The notes below the pieces were generated by a model. The model made no database searches. It was not told where the DNA came from and saw only the letters and a program-made list of their open reading frames with translations. A program made the translations under genes and the position numbers. A stretch of DNA of 64,000 bases from Clostridiales bacterium (GTDB lineage Bacteria > Bacillota > Clostridia > Lachnospirales > Lachnospiraceae). Location of the stretch: contig JAJQCD010000010.1 in the NCBI GenBank assembly GCA_021202925.1, positions 126,427 to 190,426 on the forward strand. Direction: 5' to 3'. The number at the start of each line of letters is the position of its first letter. Position 1 is the first letter of the stretch. Below, one piece after another: positions 26,174-36,116 of the stretch.

Positions 26174-26575
26174 ATGATGGATTCGCGGGGGGATGCGCCT
26201 ATTTTGCTGACAGGAACCAGTCTGGCGCAGATACGGAGCTGCAAAACAGAGTGGCGGAGATGGAAGTGTATTTTTTCGGATTCCTGCCTGAAACGGGTAC
26301 AGATTGATTTTTCTGATGTCGACGACGTTTCGTCAGGCGCTTGGGGCGGGCCGAATGTCTGCCGGGATGTGGTCGGCCTGCTGACCGAGCTGCTGCTGGA
26401 GCGTTTCCGGCGCAGGATGCGTCCGATTACGCTGGTGGTCTGTGGGAAATCGAAGCCGGACGCCGGAGAACTGGGCCGGATGATCGAGGCGCGGGCGATT
26501 TCGTGGATGGAATACGGATATTGCGGCAGTTCGTTTGTGGACTGGATGAAGCGGGAAGTGACCTGCGAGAATTAA
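26174..26575 (+). CDS. Small protein of unknown function
   Basis: 133 residues, mixed alpha/beta by composition, with no signal peptide or membrane helix. An internal block VDDVSSGAWGGPNVCRDVVG and the C-terminal FVDWMKREVTCEN stand out. GGAGGG lies 9 bases before ATG 26174. A clear terminator follows the stop, which argues for a real transcription unit. I recognise no family. Its isolated position between map and the his operon gives no functional hint. Confidence 0.55.
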   Translation: MMDSRGDAPILLTGTSLAQIRSCKTEWRRWKCIFSDSCLKRVQIDFSDVDDVSSGAWGGPNVCRDVVGLLTELLLERFRRRMRPITLVVCGKSKPDAGELGRMIEARAISWMEYGYCGSSFVDWMKREVTCEN

Positions 26576-26581
26576 AAACAG

Positions 26582-26615
26582 CCGGGAGGAATGACGCCTC
26601 CCGGTTATTTGTTTT
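26582..26615 (+). terminator. Intrinsic terminator upstream of the his operon
   Basis: CCGGGAGG and CCTCCCGG flank a 7-base loop (AATGACG) and are followed by TTATTTGTTTTG. Confidence 0.88.
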
Positions 26616-26665
26616 GCAGAAAACATTGACGAAGGCCCTGCTTTTGTCGTAGAATGAAAAAGGTG

Positions 26666-26694
26666 TTGACAAGTATGGATTCTCTCCATATAAT
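26666..26694 (+). promoter_or_regulatory. Consensus promoter of the histidine operon
   Basis: Perfect TTGACA (26666-26671), 17-bp spacer, perfect TATAAT (26689-26694). The leader to hisZ is only about 47 bases, too short for a T-box, so regulation by a His-tRNA riboswitch here is unlikely. Confidence 0.9.
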
Positions 26695-26746
26695 AGTCCT
26701 TGCGTCACCAAATTAGCACTGTACCATGTGAAAGCGAGAGACAGAC

Positions 26747-28009
26747 ATGAATAATCAATTGCTGCATACTCCGGACGGAGTGCGTGATATATATGGCGGG
26801 GAATGCGCGAAAAAGCGCAGGATTGAGGAAGCGATTCAGGAAGTATTTCATCTGTATGGGTATCAGGATATCGAGACCCCGACCTTTGAATTCTTTGATA
26901 TATTCAAGGCGGAGCGTGGAAGCGTCGGAACCCGCGAAATGTATAAGTTTTTTGACCGTGACAACAACACACTGGTTCTGCGGCCGGATATGACGCCGCC
27001 GATCGCCCGGTGTGCGGCGAAATATTATATGAATGAGGACATGCCGATCCGGCTCTGTTACAAGGGTTCCACTTACAACAATGGAGCTAGCTACCGCGGT
27101 CAGCTGAAGGAGACGACGCAGACCGGCGTGGAGCTGATCGGTAATGATTCGAGCGACGCGGATGCGGAGATGATCGCGATTGTGATTGACGCGCTGAAAG
27201 CGACGGGCCTGCGGGAATTTCAGGTCGAACTGGGGCAGGTGGAATTCTATCGGGGTCTGGTGGAGGAAGCGGGTATCCCGGCAGAGATACAGGAACGTCT
27301 GCGGGAACTGATTGAGAGCAAGAATTATTTTGGCGTGGAGGAATTGCTGAATCAGCAGATTCTCAAGCCGGAACTGAAGCGTCTGTTTCTGAAACTCCCG
27401 GAGCTGTTTGGAGACATTGAACAGATCCGTCTGGCAAAATCCATGATGGAAAATTCCCGTGCAAGGAAGGCGATCGAGCGGCTGGAACGGGTGCAGGAGA
27501 TTCTGGATGGATACGGGCTGGGCGAGTATGTTTCCTATGATCTGGGCATGCTCAGCAAGTATTCCTATTACACTGGTATTATTTTCAAGGCATATACGTA
27601 TGGGACAGGGGAGTACATTGTGACCGGCGGGCGTTATGACCGTCTGCTGGAACAGTTTGGGAAGAAATCTCCCGCGATTGGTCTGGCTATCATGGTCGAT
27701 CCGCTGATGATGGCATTGTCCAGCCAGAAGATTCCGGTTGCGGTTTCGACAATTGCGGCACTGGTTCTCTATGAGAAGAGTGCGCGTCTGTCAGGGATCC
27801 GCCTGGCAACAAGGCTGCGCCGGAAAGGGAAATGTGTGCAGCTGACGCTGCGGCGGGCGGAACTGGGATATGAGGATTATATGGCTTATGCCAGGCGTTC
27901 CGGGATATGCCACATTCTCTATCTGGACGGCGATGGGCTCCGCATCACGGCGCATAATCTGGACACAGGGGAAAGTAAGATCGTTCCCTGTACGGATGAC
28001 ATCATATAA
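26747..28009 (+). CDS. hisZ: ATP phosphoribosyltransferase regulatory subunit
   Basis: 420-residue catalytically inactive paralogue of histidyl-tRNA synthetase that activates the short form of HisG. The N-terminal [33 protein letters not shown] (class II motif 2 region) and the C-terminal [13 protein letters not shown] support the call. Full histidyl-tRNA synthetase would carry an anticodon-binding domain. Here the tail (about 325-420) is shorter and divergent. The gene leads the operon, and its stop is 14 bases before hisG. Confidence 0.93.
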   Translation: MNNQLLHTPDGVRDIYGGECAKKRRIEEAIQEVFHLYGYQDIETPTFEFFDIFKAERGSVGTREMYKFFDRDNNTLVLRPDMTPPIARCAAKYYMNEDMPIRLCYKGSTYNNGASYRGQLKETTQTGVELIGNDSSDADAEMIAIVIDALKATGLREFQVELGQVEFYRGLVEEAGIPAEIQERLRELIESKNYFGVEELLNQQILKPELKRLFLKLPELFGDIEQIRLAKSMMENSRARKAIERLERVQEILDGYGLGEYVSYDLGMLSKYSYYTGIIFKAYTYGTGEYIVTGGRYDRLLEQFGKKSPAIGLAIMVDPLMMALSSQKIPVAVSTIAALVLYEKSARLSGIRLATRLRRKGKCVQLTLRRAELGYEDYMAYARRSGICHILYLDGDGLRITAHNLDTGESKIVPCTDDII

Positions 28010-28023
28010 TGAGGAGAACAACG

Positions 28024-28689
28024 ATGAGATATATCACATTTGCGCTGGCAAAAGGCCGTCTTGCCGAAAAGTCCATGGAGATGTTTGAGGAGATTGGCAT
28101 TTCCTGCGAAGAGATGAAGGACAAAAGTTCGAGAAAGCTGATTTTCACCAATGAAGAACTGGGATACCGCTTCTTTCTCGCAAAGGCGAGCGATGTCCCG
28201 ACGTATGTCGAATACGGAGCGGCGGATATCGGCATTGTCGGCAAGGATACCATCCTGGAGGAGGGGCGGAGGCTTTACGAAGTACTGGATCTGGGAATCG
28301 GCAAATGCCGCATGTGCGTCTGCGGTCCTGTGTCGGCCGGAGAACTTCTGCGGCACCACGAACTGATCCGGGTGGCGACGAAATATCCGGACATCGCGAA
28401 AGATTATTTTTACAACAAAAAGCATCAGACGGTAGAGATCATTAAGCTGAACGGTTCCATCGAACTGGCGCCGATCGTCGGCCTTTCTGAGGTGATCGTC
28501 GATATTGTCGAGACGGGCTCGACTTTGCGGGAAAACGGGCTGACGATTCTGGAGGAGGTATGTCCGCTGTCGGCGCGGATGGTCGTCAACCAGGTGAGTA
28601 TGAAGCGTGAAAATGAGCGGATTGCCCGCATCATTCAGGATTTGAGACGGGTGGTACTGCGCAGACAGGAGGGACAACAACAGCAATGA
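28024..28689 (+). CDS. hisG: ATP phosphoribosyltransferase, short form
   Basis: First step of histidine synthesis: joins ATP and PRPP to phosphoribosyl-ATP. The 221-residue length defines the short form that needs HisZ, encoded just upstream. Motifs are [31 protein letters not shown] and the PRPP-loop region [17 protein letters not shown] 28024 has TGAGGAG upstream. Its last four bases overlap hisD (ATGA). Confidence 0.95.
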   Translation: MRYITFALAKGRLAEKSMEMFEEIGISCEEMKDKSSRKLIFTNEELGYRFFLAKASDVPTYVEYGAADIGIVGKDTILEEGRRLYEVLDLGIGKCRMCVCGPVSAGELLRHHELIRVATKYPDIAKDYFYNKKHQTVEIIKLNGSIELAPIVGLSEVIVDIVETGSTLRENGLTILEEVCPLSARMVVNQVSMKRENERIARIIQDLRRVVLRRQEGQQQQ

Positions 28690-29975
28690 GAATATTGAAA
28701 TTAGATGAGCAGAGCCGGGCAAACATTCTGTCTGACCTGCTGAAACGTGACCCGAATAATTACACACAGTATGAGGACACCGTCGGGGAGATTGTGGCGT
28801 CTGTGAAGGAGCAGCGTGACGCGGCGGTTTTCGCATATGAGGAGAAATTTGACGGCGTGAAGCTGGATCCGACCAGTATCCGTGTAACGGATGAGGAGAT
28901 TGAAGAAGCTCTGCGCGAGGTGGATCCGTCGCTGCTTACTGTGATAAAGAAATCCATGAAAAATATCCGCGCGTATCATGAGAAGCAGAAACGGACCAGC
29001 TGGTTTGACGTGAAGCCGGACGGCACGATTCTCGGCCAGAAGGTGACGGCTCTGTCCAGCGTCGGCGTCTATGTGCCCGGCGGGAAAGCTGCCTATCCGT
29101 CGACGGTACTGATGAACATCATTCCGGCTGAAGTGGCGGGCGTTCCGAGAATCGTGATGGTCACGCCGCCGGGAAAGGACGGCAGGGTGAACCCGGTGAC
29201 ACTGACTGCCGCGCACCTGGCCGGTGCGACGGAAGTCTATAAGGTCGGCGGCGCACAGGCGATTGCCGCGCTGGCGTTCGGCACCGAGTCCATCCCGCGG
29301 GTCAATAAGATTGTGGGGCCGGGCAATATCTTTGTGGCGCTGGCCAAGAAGGCCGTCTATGGTCATGTCAGCATTGACAGCATAGCGGGACCGAGCGAAA
29401 TCCTGGTGCTGGCGGATGATTCTGCGAACCCGCGTTATGTGGCGGCGGATCTTCTCTCTCAGGCGGAGCATGATGAACTGGCCAGTGCGATTCTGGTGAC
29501 GACGAGCATGGATCTGGCCCGGAAGGTATCGGCTGAGGTCGACGGATTCCTTGGCAGCCTGTCGAGAAAGGCGATTCTGGAGAAGTCGCTGGACAATTAC
29601 GGATATATTCTGGTAGCGGAGAGCCTGGACGATGCGATTGAGACGGCCAATGAGATTGCCTCGGAACATCTGGAGATCGTGACAAGGAACCCGTTTGAGG
29701 TCATGACAAGGATTCAGAATGCGGGAGCCATCTTCCTGGGAGAGTACAGTTCGGAGCCGCTGGGCGATTATTTTGCAGGACCGAACCATGTCCTTCCGAC
29801 CAACGGGACGGCGAAATTCTTTTCCCCGCTGGGGGTCGACGACTTTATCAAGAAGTCCAGCATCATTTATTATTCCAGAAATGCACTGGAAGCGGTACAC
29901 GAAGATATCGAGGCGTTTGCGAAGGCAGAGCAGCTGACGGCGCATGCGAACTCGATTCATGTTCGGTTTGAGTAG
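28686..29975 (+). CDS. hisD: Histidinol dehydrogenase
   Basis: Oxidises histidinol to histidine in two NAD+-dependent steps. 429 residues with the family signatures [25 protein letters not shown] and [14 protein letters not shown]. Zinc and catalytic residues lie in [11 protein letters not shown] and [12 protein letters not shown], with a C-terminal [14 protein letters not shown]. It is translationally coupled to hisG by a four-base overlap. Confidence 0.96.
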   Translation: MRILKLDEQSRANILSDLLKRDPNNYTQYEDTVGEIVASVKEQRDAAVFAYEEKFDGVKLDPTSIRVTDEEIEEALREVDPSLLTVIKKSMKNIRAYHEKQKRTSWFDVKPDGTILGQKVTALSSVGVYVPGGKAAYPSTVLMNIIPAEVAGVPRIVMVTPPGKDGRVNPVTLTAAHLAGATEVYKVGGAQAIAALAFGTESIPRVNKIVGPGNIFVALAKKAVYGHVSIDSIAGPSEILVLADDSANPRYVAADLLSQAEHDELASAILVTTSMDLARKVSAEVDGFLGSLSRKAILEKSLDNYGYILVAESLDDAIETANEIASEHLEIVTRNPFEVMTRIQNAGAIFLGEYSSEPLGDYFAGPNHVLPTNGTAKFFSPLGVDDFIKKSSIIYYSRNALEAVHEDIEAFAKAEQLTAHANSIHVRFE

Positions 29976-29987
29976 GGGATATTGGCG

Positions 29988-30575
29988 ATGGCACGTATAG
30001 GAGAAGTAGAGAGAAATACGAAGGAGACCCGGATTCGGCTGCGCCTGAATCTGGATGGAAGCGGCAAGGCGGATATTGAGACCGGAATCGGTTTCTTTGA
30101 CCATATGCTGAATGGATTTGCCCGCCATGGTCTCTTTGACCTGTCACTGCATGTGGATGGAGATCTGGAGGTGGATACCCATCACACCATTGAGGATACG
30201 GGAATTGTACTGGGTACGGCGATCCGGGAGGCGGTCGGCGATAAGAAAGGAATTGTCCGCTATGGCTCCAGCATCCTGCCGATGGATGAGGCGCTGCTTC
30301 TGTGTGTGCTTGATCTGTGCGGACGCCCTTATCTGGCGTATGACCTGAAGCTGGACCGGGAGAAGGTGGGCGACCTGGAGACGGAGATGATCCGGGAATT
30401 TTTCTATGCGGTCTCTTACGGCGCCATGATGAATCTACACATCCGGCAGCTGGACGGGATCAACAATCACCATATTATCGAAGGGGCGTTCAAGGCGTTT
30501 TCCAAGGCGCTGGATGCGGCAACCCGGTATGACGAACGGATTACGGATGTGCTTTCCACAAAGGGAACACTGTAG
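29988..30575 (+). CDS. hisB: Imidazoleglycerol-phosphate dehydratase
   Basis: Sixth step of the pathway: dehydrates imidazole glycerol phosphate. The 195-residue monofunctional form lacks a fused histidinol-phosphatase. Metal-binding repeats are FFDHMLNGFARHG, DTHHTIEDTGI and, in the second half, EMIREFFYAVS with NNHHIIEGAFKAFSKAL. ATG 29988 is preferred to an in-frame TTG two codons upstream, with AGGGGAT as ribosome-binding site. hisA follows after 18 bases. Confidence 0.96.
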   Translation: MARIGEVERNTKETRIRLRLNLDGSGKADIETGIGFFDHMLNGFARHGLFDLSLHVDGDLEVDTHHTIEDTGIVLGTAIREAVGDKKGIVRYGSSILPMDEALLLCVLDLCGRPYLAYDLKLDREKVGDLETEMIREFFYAVSYGAMMNLHIRQLDGINNHHIIEGAFKAFSKALDAATRYDERITDVLSTKGTL

Positions 30576-30593
30576 AAAACGGAGGAAGACGCG

Positions 30594-31331
30594 ATGCAGT
30601 TATATCCCGCGATCGATATGAAGGGCGGTAAGTGTGTCCGCCTGACACAGGGATTATTTGACAATGTGAAGGTTTATTCCGATACGCCGGCGGATATGGC
30701 GAGGCTGTGGGTCAGCCAGGGGGCGACGTTTCTGCACCTGGTTGATCTGGACGGCGCACTGGCCGGTCATTCGGTGAATGAGGAGGCCATTCGCGCGATT
30801 CTCTCGTGTGTGGATGTGCCGGTTGAGCTGGGCGGCGGGATTCGCAGCACAGAAGCGGTCGAAGCGATGCTGAAGCTCGGAATCACACGCTGTATCATCG
30901 GGACAAAAGCGGTGAAGGAACCGGAGTTCGTGCGGGAACTGATTGACCGGTTCGGGCCGGAGCGGATTGTCGTCGGTGTGGATGCGAAAGACGGTATGGT
31001 GGCAGTCGAAGGATGGGAGCAGGTGAGCGCTGTTCCGGCGGCAGAGTTGTGCCTGCGCATGAAGGCATTCGGGGTTCGTCACATTGTCTATACGGATATT
31101 GCAAGGGATGGCATGCTGACAGGACCGAATGTGGCGGCGACCAGGACGTTAACCGAGCAGACCGGACTGGACGTGATCGCCTCCGGCGGAGTCTCCTGTA
31201 TGGAGGATCTGAGGAATCTCTGCCGCGAAGGAATTCGTGGAGCGATTATCGGAAAAGCGCTCTATGAAAACCGGGTGAATCTGGCGGAAGCTGTGGCCGC
31301 ATTTGAAAAGGAGGAACACGGGAATGGCTGA
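30594..31331 (+). CDS. hisA: Phosphoribosylformimino-5-aminoimidazole carboxamide ribotide isomerase
   Basis: Fourth step: isomerises ProFAR to PRFAR. 245-residue TIM barrel with catalytic Asp8 in [17 protein letters not shown] and the second aspartate in [14 protein letters not shown]. Phosphate-binding loops ELGGGIRS and [11 protein letters not shown] are present. CGGAGGAAG precedes the start. The stop overlaps the next gene by 8 bases. Confidence 0.96.
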   Translation: MQLYPAIDMKGGKCVRLTQGLFDNVKVYSDTPADMARLWVSQGATFLHLVDLDGALAGHSVNEEAIRAILSCVDVPVELGGGIRSTEAVEAMLKLGITRCIIGTKAVKEPEFVRELIDRFGPERIVVGVDAKDGMVAVEGWEQVSAVPAAELCLRMKAFGVRHIVYTDIARDGMLTGPNVAATRTLTEQTGLDVIASGGVSCMEDLRNLCREGIRGAIIGKALYENRVNLAEAVAAFEKEEHGNG

Positions 31332-32646
31332 CACAAAGAGACTGATGGCAGGGATTGGATGCAGCAGGCAGCGCCCGGTGCGTCTGGCTGCGGCGGAAGG
31401 AGGCGTGGGTTTGACGCCGGGAAGCGCGTTTGAGCGGTCGCTTGCGGAGGTCGGAACGGATCTGAGCAATTCCGGAGCGGACGGGCTGCTGATTGTCGAT
31501 TTCTCAGAGACGGACGAAGACCACGAGCATACCATAAATCTGATCCGGGAAGCAGCCAGGCAGGCCGATGCCCCGATCTGTACCGGCGGGCGTGTGAAGC
31601 GCCTGGAGGATGTGAAAAAATACCTGTACGCGGGCGCGAAACAGGTCTTTCTGAATGGCGATGACGAGGGGGAGATCGATCTGATTTCCGAGGCGTCGAA
31701 GCGGTTCGGACCGGAGAAAATCTGCGTGCTGGTGTCCTCCAGAGAGGCGTTTGCGCGCGCGGAGGAGTTTCAGCAGCTGGGCGCTTCCGGCCTGATTGCA
31801 TGTGGAATTTTTGCGGACAATCCTGCTGAGACAAGTTTCACCTTTCCGGAGGGAATGGAACTGCTGGCTGTCGTTTCCGGAGCCAGCACCCTGGCGCTTG
31901 CGGATATTCTGGGGTCAAAGAAGGCAGATGGCGTCGTGCTGGCTGTCCCGCAGGAGATGGAAGGTTCTTTTATGGAACTGAAGTATGCGCTGGCCGGAGC
32001 AGGCCTGCCGATGGACATCTTCACCAGCCCGGTTTCCTGGAGTGAGTTTAAGACGAATACGGACGGCCTGGTACCGGTGATCGTGCAGGATTATAAGACA
32101 AATGAGGTTCTGATGATGGCCTACATGAATGAGCAGGCCTTTTGCGATACACTGCGAACCGGGAAAATGCACTATTACAGCCGCAGCCGGCAGAGTCAGT
32201 GGCTGAAGGGAGAGACATCCGGTCACTATCAGTATGTGAAGTCACTTCATCTGGACTGCGATAATGACACCATCCTCGCGAGGGTTCATCAGATTGGAGC
32301 GGCCTGTCATACCGGCAGTCGCAGCTGTTTCTTCCAGACACTGGTAAAGAAGGAGTATAAAGAGACAAATCCCTTAAAGGTATTTGAGGATGTATTTGCG
32401 GTGATTCTTGACCGGAAGGAACATCCGAAGGAGGGTTCCTATACGAACTACCTTTTTGACAAGGGGATTGACAAGATTCTCAAGAAGGTTGGCGAGGAGG
32501 CGACGGAAATCGTCATTGCTTCGAAAAACCCGGACCCGGAAGAAATCAAATATGAAATTGCGGATTTTCTGTATCATGTGATGGTTCTCATGGCGGAAAA
32601 GGGGGTTACCTGGGAAGAAATCACGGAGGAACTGGCTAACCGGTAG
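31324..32646 (+). CDS. hisIE: HisI-HisE bifunctional enzyme with extra N-terminal degenerate HisF/HisA-like barrel
   Basis: 440 residues in three parts. Residues 245-345 are phosphoribosyl-AMP cyclohydrolase (HisI): [10 protein letters not shown], the DCDND metal site near 311-315, and Cys328 and Cys335 in [12 protein letters not shown]. Residues 353-438 are phosphoribosyl-ATP pyrophosphatase (HisE), with [13 protein letters not shown] and [13 protein letters not shown]. Residues 5-235 resemble a HisF/HisA half-barrel ([30 protein letters not shown]). The catalytic aspartates of HisF are absent: the usual CLDVKDGR segment is replaced by [10 protein letters not shown] non-catalytic or scaffolding role is inferred. 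It overlaps hisA by 8 bases, and AGGAGG lies upstream. Confidence 0.9.
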   Translation: MADTKRLMAGIGCSRQRPVRLAAAEGGVGLTPGSAFERSLAEVGTDLSNSGADGLLIVDFSETDEDHEHTINLIREAARQADAPICTGGRVKRLEDVKKYLYAGAKQVFLNGDDEGEIDLISEASKRFGPEKICVLVSSREAFARAEEFQQLGASGLIACGIFADNPAETSFTFPEGMELLAVVSGASTLALADILGSKKADGVVLAVPQEMEGSFMELKYALAGAGLPMDIFTSPVSWSEFKTNTDGLVPVIVQDYKTNEVLMMAYMNEQAFCDTLRTGKMHYYSRSRQSQWLKGETSGHYQYVKSLHLDCDNDTILARVHQIGAACHTGSRSCFFQTLVKKEYKETNPLKVFEDVFAVILDRKEHPKEGSYTNYLFDKGIDKILKKVGEEATEIVIASKNPDPEEIKYEIADFLYHVMVLMAEKGVTWEEITEELANR

Positions 32647-32675
32647 ACCGATGTTGCCAGAAGAGGTTGCATGAT

Positions 32676-34022
32676 ATGAACAGAAGAAATTCAGACCTGA
32701 CAACCGGCCCGCTCGCGAGACAGATCCTTGCTTTTTCCATTCCCCTGATGCTTTCCAACGCGCTTCAGGTGATGTTCAATATGGCCGATGTGGCTGTTCT
32801 GGGACAATTTGTCGGTTCGGGCGCATTGGGATCGGTTGGTTCGACGACGATTCTTGTCAGCCTGTTTACCGGGCTTTTGATCGGTATGAGTGTCGGCATC
32901 AATATTCTGACGGCACTGCATATTGGAGCGAAGCACAGGCGCGATGTGGTGCGGACCGTGCATACGGCGGCTGTGGTCAGCCTGATTTACGGCACGTTTC
33001 TGATGGTGGTTGGCGTCGTGTTTGCACGTTCAATCCTTGAACTTCTCCACACGAAGGAAGAGCTGATTGAGGATGCGGTGCGTTACCTGCGCATCTATTC
33101 CCTGGGAATGCCCGGTGTAGCGCTCTATAATTTCGGGAATGCCGTATACAGCGCCGCGGGCAACACCCGCAGACCGCTTGTGTTTCTGACCATGGCCGGA
33201 GTCGTCAACGTGATTCTGAATCTGTTTTTCGTCCTGGTGATGCATATGACGGTCGACGGCGTCGCGCTGGCGAGCATTACATCCCAGTATATTTCAGGAA
33301 TTCTGCTGGTGACGACGTTGTTCTTTACAAAAGAGAATTACCGGATGCACTTCTCTTATCTGCGTCATTTCAACGGACAGAAGGCGAAACAGATTCTGGG
33401 GATCGGGGTGCCGGCCGGATGCCAGAACGCCATCTTTGCGCTGGCGAATCTGTTCATTCAGTATGGTGTGAACTCCTTTGACGCGGTCATGGTATCCGGC
33501 AATTCCGCGGCGGCGAACGCAGACGCTCTGGTTTATGATACGATGGCGGCGTTTTATACCGCATGCGCCAGCTTTATGGGACAGAATCTCGGGGCGAAGA
33601 ACCGGGAGCGGGTACGCAACAGCTACCTGATCTGCCTGGGTTATTCATTTGGTCTGGGGCTTGGCCTGGGAGTTTTGCTGGAAATCTTCGGCAGGCAGTT
33701 CCTTGGCTTCTTTACCACAGATACGGCCGTGATTGACACCGGCATGAAGCGCCTGACCATCATGGGATTCTCCTATTGCATTTCGGCATTTATGGACTGC
33801 GCGATTTATGCCAACCGGGCGCTTGGCAAGAGTGTGGTTCCGATGGTGATTGTGATCCTTGGCTCATGCGTGTTTCGTGTGGCCTGGGTCTATACGGTAT
33901 TTGCCTGGTACCGGACGATTCCGTCGCTTTATCTGCTTTATTCGGTTTCCTGGATATTGACGGGAATTGCGGAAACTCTGTACCTTCGGCATGTATATCG
34001 GGAAAGGATGGCATTGCTGTGA
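32676..34022 (+). CDS. MATE-family multidrug/cation efflux transporter
   Basis: 448-residue protein with about twelve membrane helices in two repeats. [20 protein letters not shown] opens the first half and [19 protein letters not shown] opens the second, the usual MatE duplication. The family couples export of drugs or metabolites to Na+ or H+ influx. AAGAGG is 9 bases before ATG 32676. It follows hisIE by 29 bases without a visible terminator, so it may be co-transcribed with the his genes. Substrate unknown. Confidence 0.93.
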   Translation: MNRRNSDLTTGPLARQILAFSIPLMLSNALQVMFNMADVAVLGQFVGSGALGSVGSTTILVSLFTGLLIGMSVGINILTALHIGAKHRRDVVRTVHTAAVVSLIYGTFLMVVGVVFARSILELLHTKEELIEDAVRYLRIYSLGMPGVALYNFGNAVYSAAGNTRRPLVFLTMAGVVNVILNLFFVLVMHMTVDGVALASITSQYISGILLVTTLFFTKENYRMHFSYLRHFNGQKAKQILGIGVPAGCQNAIFALANLFIQYGVNSFDAVMVSGNSAAANADALVYDTMAAFYTACASFMGQNLGAKNRERVRNSYLICLGYSFGLGLGLGVLLEIFGRQFLGFFTTDTAVIDTGMKRLTIMGFSYCISAFMDCAIYANRALGKSVVPMVIVILGSCVFRVAWVYTVFAWYRTIPSLYLLYSVSWILTGIAETLYLRHVYRERMALL

Positions 34023-34057
34023 GTGATGCGGACAGGATGACAGGAGGTAACGATCAG

Positions 34058-35293
34058 ATGTCTGGTCATGTGACGGAACGGTTTCTTCGATATGTGGCGG
34101 TGGATACGCAGTCGAAGGAGGATCAGGAGGCGTTTCCGAGCACGGAAAAACAGAAAAATCTGGCGAGGATGCTTTGTGCGGAGCTGGAAGCGATGGGCGC
34201 GGTAAACGCGCGGGTGGATGAATATGGCTATGTTTACGCGGAAATCCCCACCAACATGGAAATTAAAGGGCTTTCTCTGGGGTTTATCGCCCACATGGAT
34301 ACATCTTCAGCGGCTTCCGGTGCGGATATTCACCCACTTGTTGTAAAAAACTATGACAGCGGTGATATTCTGCTGAATCCGCAGTCCGGGCAGATGTTAC
34401 GTCCGGCCGATTATCCGGAACTAAGCAATTATATCGGACAGGATCTGATCACGACCGACGGGACGACGCTTCTGGGGGCTGATGACAAAGCCGGTGTGGC
34501 CGAGATCATGACCATGGCGGAGTATCTGCTTTCTCATCCGGAAATTTTGCATGGAAAGATCTGTATTGCCTTTACACCGGATGAAGAGGTGGGGCGCGGC
34601 GTTGACTTTTTTGATGTCGACGGGTTTGGCGCAGATGTGGCCTATACGGTGGATGGCGGCGCCCTGGGCGAACTGGAATATGAATGTTTCAATGCGGCAG
34701 GCGCAAAGATTACAATTCACGGCGTCAGCATTCATCCCGGTTCGGCGAGAGGAATTATGAAAAATGCGCTTCTGATCGGCATGGAACTGCATGCGATGCT
34801 TCCGGCCTTTCAGAATCCGGCCTGTACCGACGGCTATGAGGGCTTTTTCCATCTCGATCACGTTGAGGGGGATGTGGAAGAGAGCGTCATGCATTACATC
34901 ATCCGAGATCATGACCGTGAGAAGTTCGAGCAGAAAAAGGAGCTCATGGAAGCGGCGGCTGCGTATCTGAATCAGAAGTATGGGGAGCAGACAGTCGGGC
35001 TCGATATGCAGGATTCCTACTACAATATGAGAGAGAAGATTGAGGAACATCCGTATCTGATCGAGCATGCCGTGCAGTCCATGGAGCGAATCGGGATTAC
35101 ACCGAAAATCTGTGCCATTCGTGGAGGGACGGACGGAGCACGACTCTCTTTTCTGGGACTTCCCTGCCCGAATCTCTGTACGGGCGGACACAATTATCAT
35201 GGGCGATACGAATATGTCTGTATCCAGTCCATGGAGAAAGTGACAGAACTGCTGGTTGAGATTGCCCGGACCCTGAACGGAAAGGAAGGATAG
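34058..35293 (+). CDS. pepT: Peptidase T (tripeptide aminopeptidase)
   Basis: 411-residue M20 family metallopeptidase that removes N-terminal residues from tripeptides in the cytosol. Metal and catalytic residues are His79 and Asp81 in FIAHMDTS, Asp142 in LLGADDKAG, and Glu176/Glu177 in TPDEEVGRG. The C-terminal [21 protein letters not shown] and [12 protein letters not shown] are PepT-specific. AGGAGG ten bases upstream of ATG 34058 fixes the start. The TetR gene begins one base after the stop, tying the enzyme to the peptide-use module downstream. Confidence 0.95.
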   Translation: MSGHVTERFLRYVAVDTQSKEDQEAFPSTEKQKNLARMLCAELEAMGAVNARVDEYGYVYAEIPTNMEIKGLSLGFIAHMDTSSAASGADIHPLVVKNYDSGDILLNPQSGQMLRPADYPELSNYIGQDLITTDGTTLLGADDKAGVAEIMTMAEYLLSHPEILHGKICIAFTPDEEVGRGVDFFDVDGFGADVAYTVDGGALGELEYECFNAAGAKITIHGVSIHPGSARGIMKNALLIGMELHAMLPAFQNPACTDGYEGFFHLDHVEGDVEESVMHYIIRDHDREKFEQKKELMEAAAAYLNQKYGEQTVGLDMQDSYYNMREKIEEHPYLIEHAVQSMERIGITPKICAIRGGTDGARLSFLGLPCPNLCTGGHNYHGRYEYVCIQSMEKVTELLVEIARTLNGKEG

Positions 35294-35294
35294 G

Positions 35295-35924
35295 ATGCGG
35301 ACAAAGGACGAGGAAAATGAGCGAAGGCAGAGGCAGCAGCTTCTGAACGCGGCGTGGAAGCTTTTCTATGAAAAGGGTTATCAGAATACGACCATGGAAG
35401 ATATCTTAAGAGAAGCTGGCTGCTCCAAGGGAAGATTTTATTATTATTTCCATGCCAAAGGAGAACTCCTGGATTCTCTGTATGAAGTGTTTGACCAGAA
35501 ATACGAGGAATTCTTCGACCGGCTTGACCGGGAGAGAGGCGCCTATGACCGTCTGCTGGCATTGAATCGCTTTATGTTTGATTTTATGTCCGAACAGATT
35601 GGCGTAGAATTGCTGCGTAATCTGTATATCAGCCAGCTTTCCGGGACGACGGGAATCGGCTTCTGGGGAGAGAATCGTTCTTTTCGAAAGATTCTGACGC
35701 GAATCGTAGAGGACGGGATGCGAAACGGAGAGCTGCGTACTGACATGGATGAATATGAGATGGTCTCGGATATGATCGCAGAGGAACGGAGTCAGCTGAT
35801 CTCGTGGTGTCTGGACGGCGGAAAGTATCCGCTGACAGAAAGCAGCATGCCGCGGCTGGAACGGTTTTACATCGGTTACCTGAAACAGGCTCAGTTTGTC
35901 TCGCAGAAACCGGATTCCAGATGA
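35295..35924 (+). CDS. TetR/AcrR-family transcriptional regulator
   Basis: 209 residues. The N-terminal helix-turn-helix (residues about 12-58) reads QQLLNAAWKLFYEKGYQNTT, then MEDILREAGCSKGRFYYYFH. The C-terminal ligand domain has no recognised ligand signature. It lies between pepT and the AbgT-type transporter. The transporter's promoter carries two palindromes of the right size for TetR dimers, so repression of the peptide-use genes until a ligand binds is likely. Confidence 0.92.
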   Translation: MRTKDEENERRQRQQLLNAAWKLFYEKGYQNTTMEDILREAGCSKGRFYYYFHAKGELLDSLYEVFDQKYEEFFDRLDRERGAYDRLLALNRFMFDFMSEQIGVELLRNLYISQLSGTTGIGFWGENRSFRKILTRIVEDGMRNGELRTDMDEYEMVSDMIAEERSQLISWCLDGGKYPLTESSMPRLERFYIGYLKQAQFVSQKPDSR

Positions 35925-35927
35925 TCG

Positions 35928-35950
35928 TCTGCCGGAGAAACACCGGCAGA
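35928..35950 (+). terminator. Hairpin after the TetR gene
   Basis: TCTGCCGG (35928-35935) and CCGGCAGA (35943-35950) form a perfect 8-bp stem, followed by an AT-rich stretch without a long T-run. Probable terminator. Confidence 0.55.
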
Positions 35951-36033
35951 TACTTAATAATCTTAAGTAAAAGAAACAAAAAAACGAAATTTTAATGATC
36001 TGACTTAAATCAGGAAGGCGTATTCATTTGTTG

Positions 36034-36062
36034 TTGCGCTTTCCTTTTCTTTCCTTTATAAT
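36034..36062 (+). promoter_or_regulatory. Promoter of the AbgT-type transporter operon
   Basis: TTGCGC (36034-36039), 17-bp spacer, TATAAT (36057-36062). The operator palindromes begin two bases after the -10 box, covering the expected start point. Confidence 0.75.
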
Positions 36063-36063
36063 G

Positions 36064-36092
36064 AGACTATGGTCTGAATAAGACCGCGGTCT
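36064..36092 (+). promoter_or_regulatory. Tandem palindromic operator, probable TetR site
   Basis: AGACTATGGTCT (36064-36075) is a near-palindrome. AGACCGCGGTCT (36081-36092) is a perfect 12-bp palindrome. Their centres are 17 bp apart and both sit over the transcription start of the operon. Confidence 0.75.
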
Positions 36093-36116
36093 GAGAAAAT
36101 GGAAGGAGAATGTTGT

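Noticed and set aside
26695..26746. T-box riboswitch for the his operon
   Set aside because: The leader between promoter and hisZ is about 47 bases and lacks the T-box sequence and a terminator. The hairpin at 26582 lies upstream of the promoter.
28701..30128. 475-codon minus-strand frame opposite hisD and hisB
   Set aside because: Arg/His-rich translation without motifs, opposite clear histidine genes.
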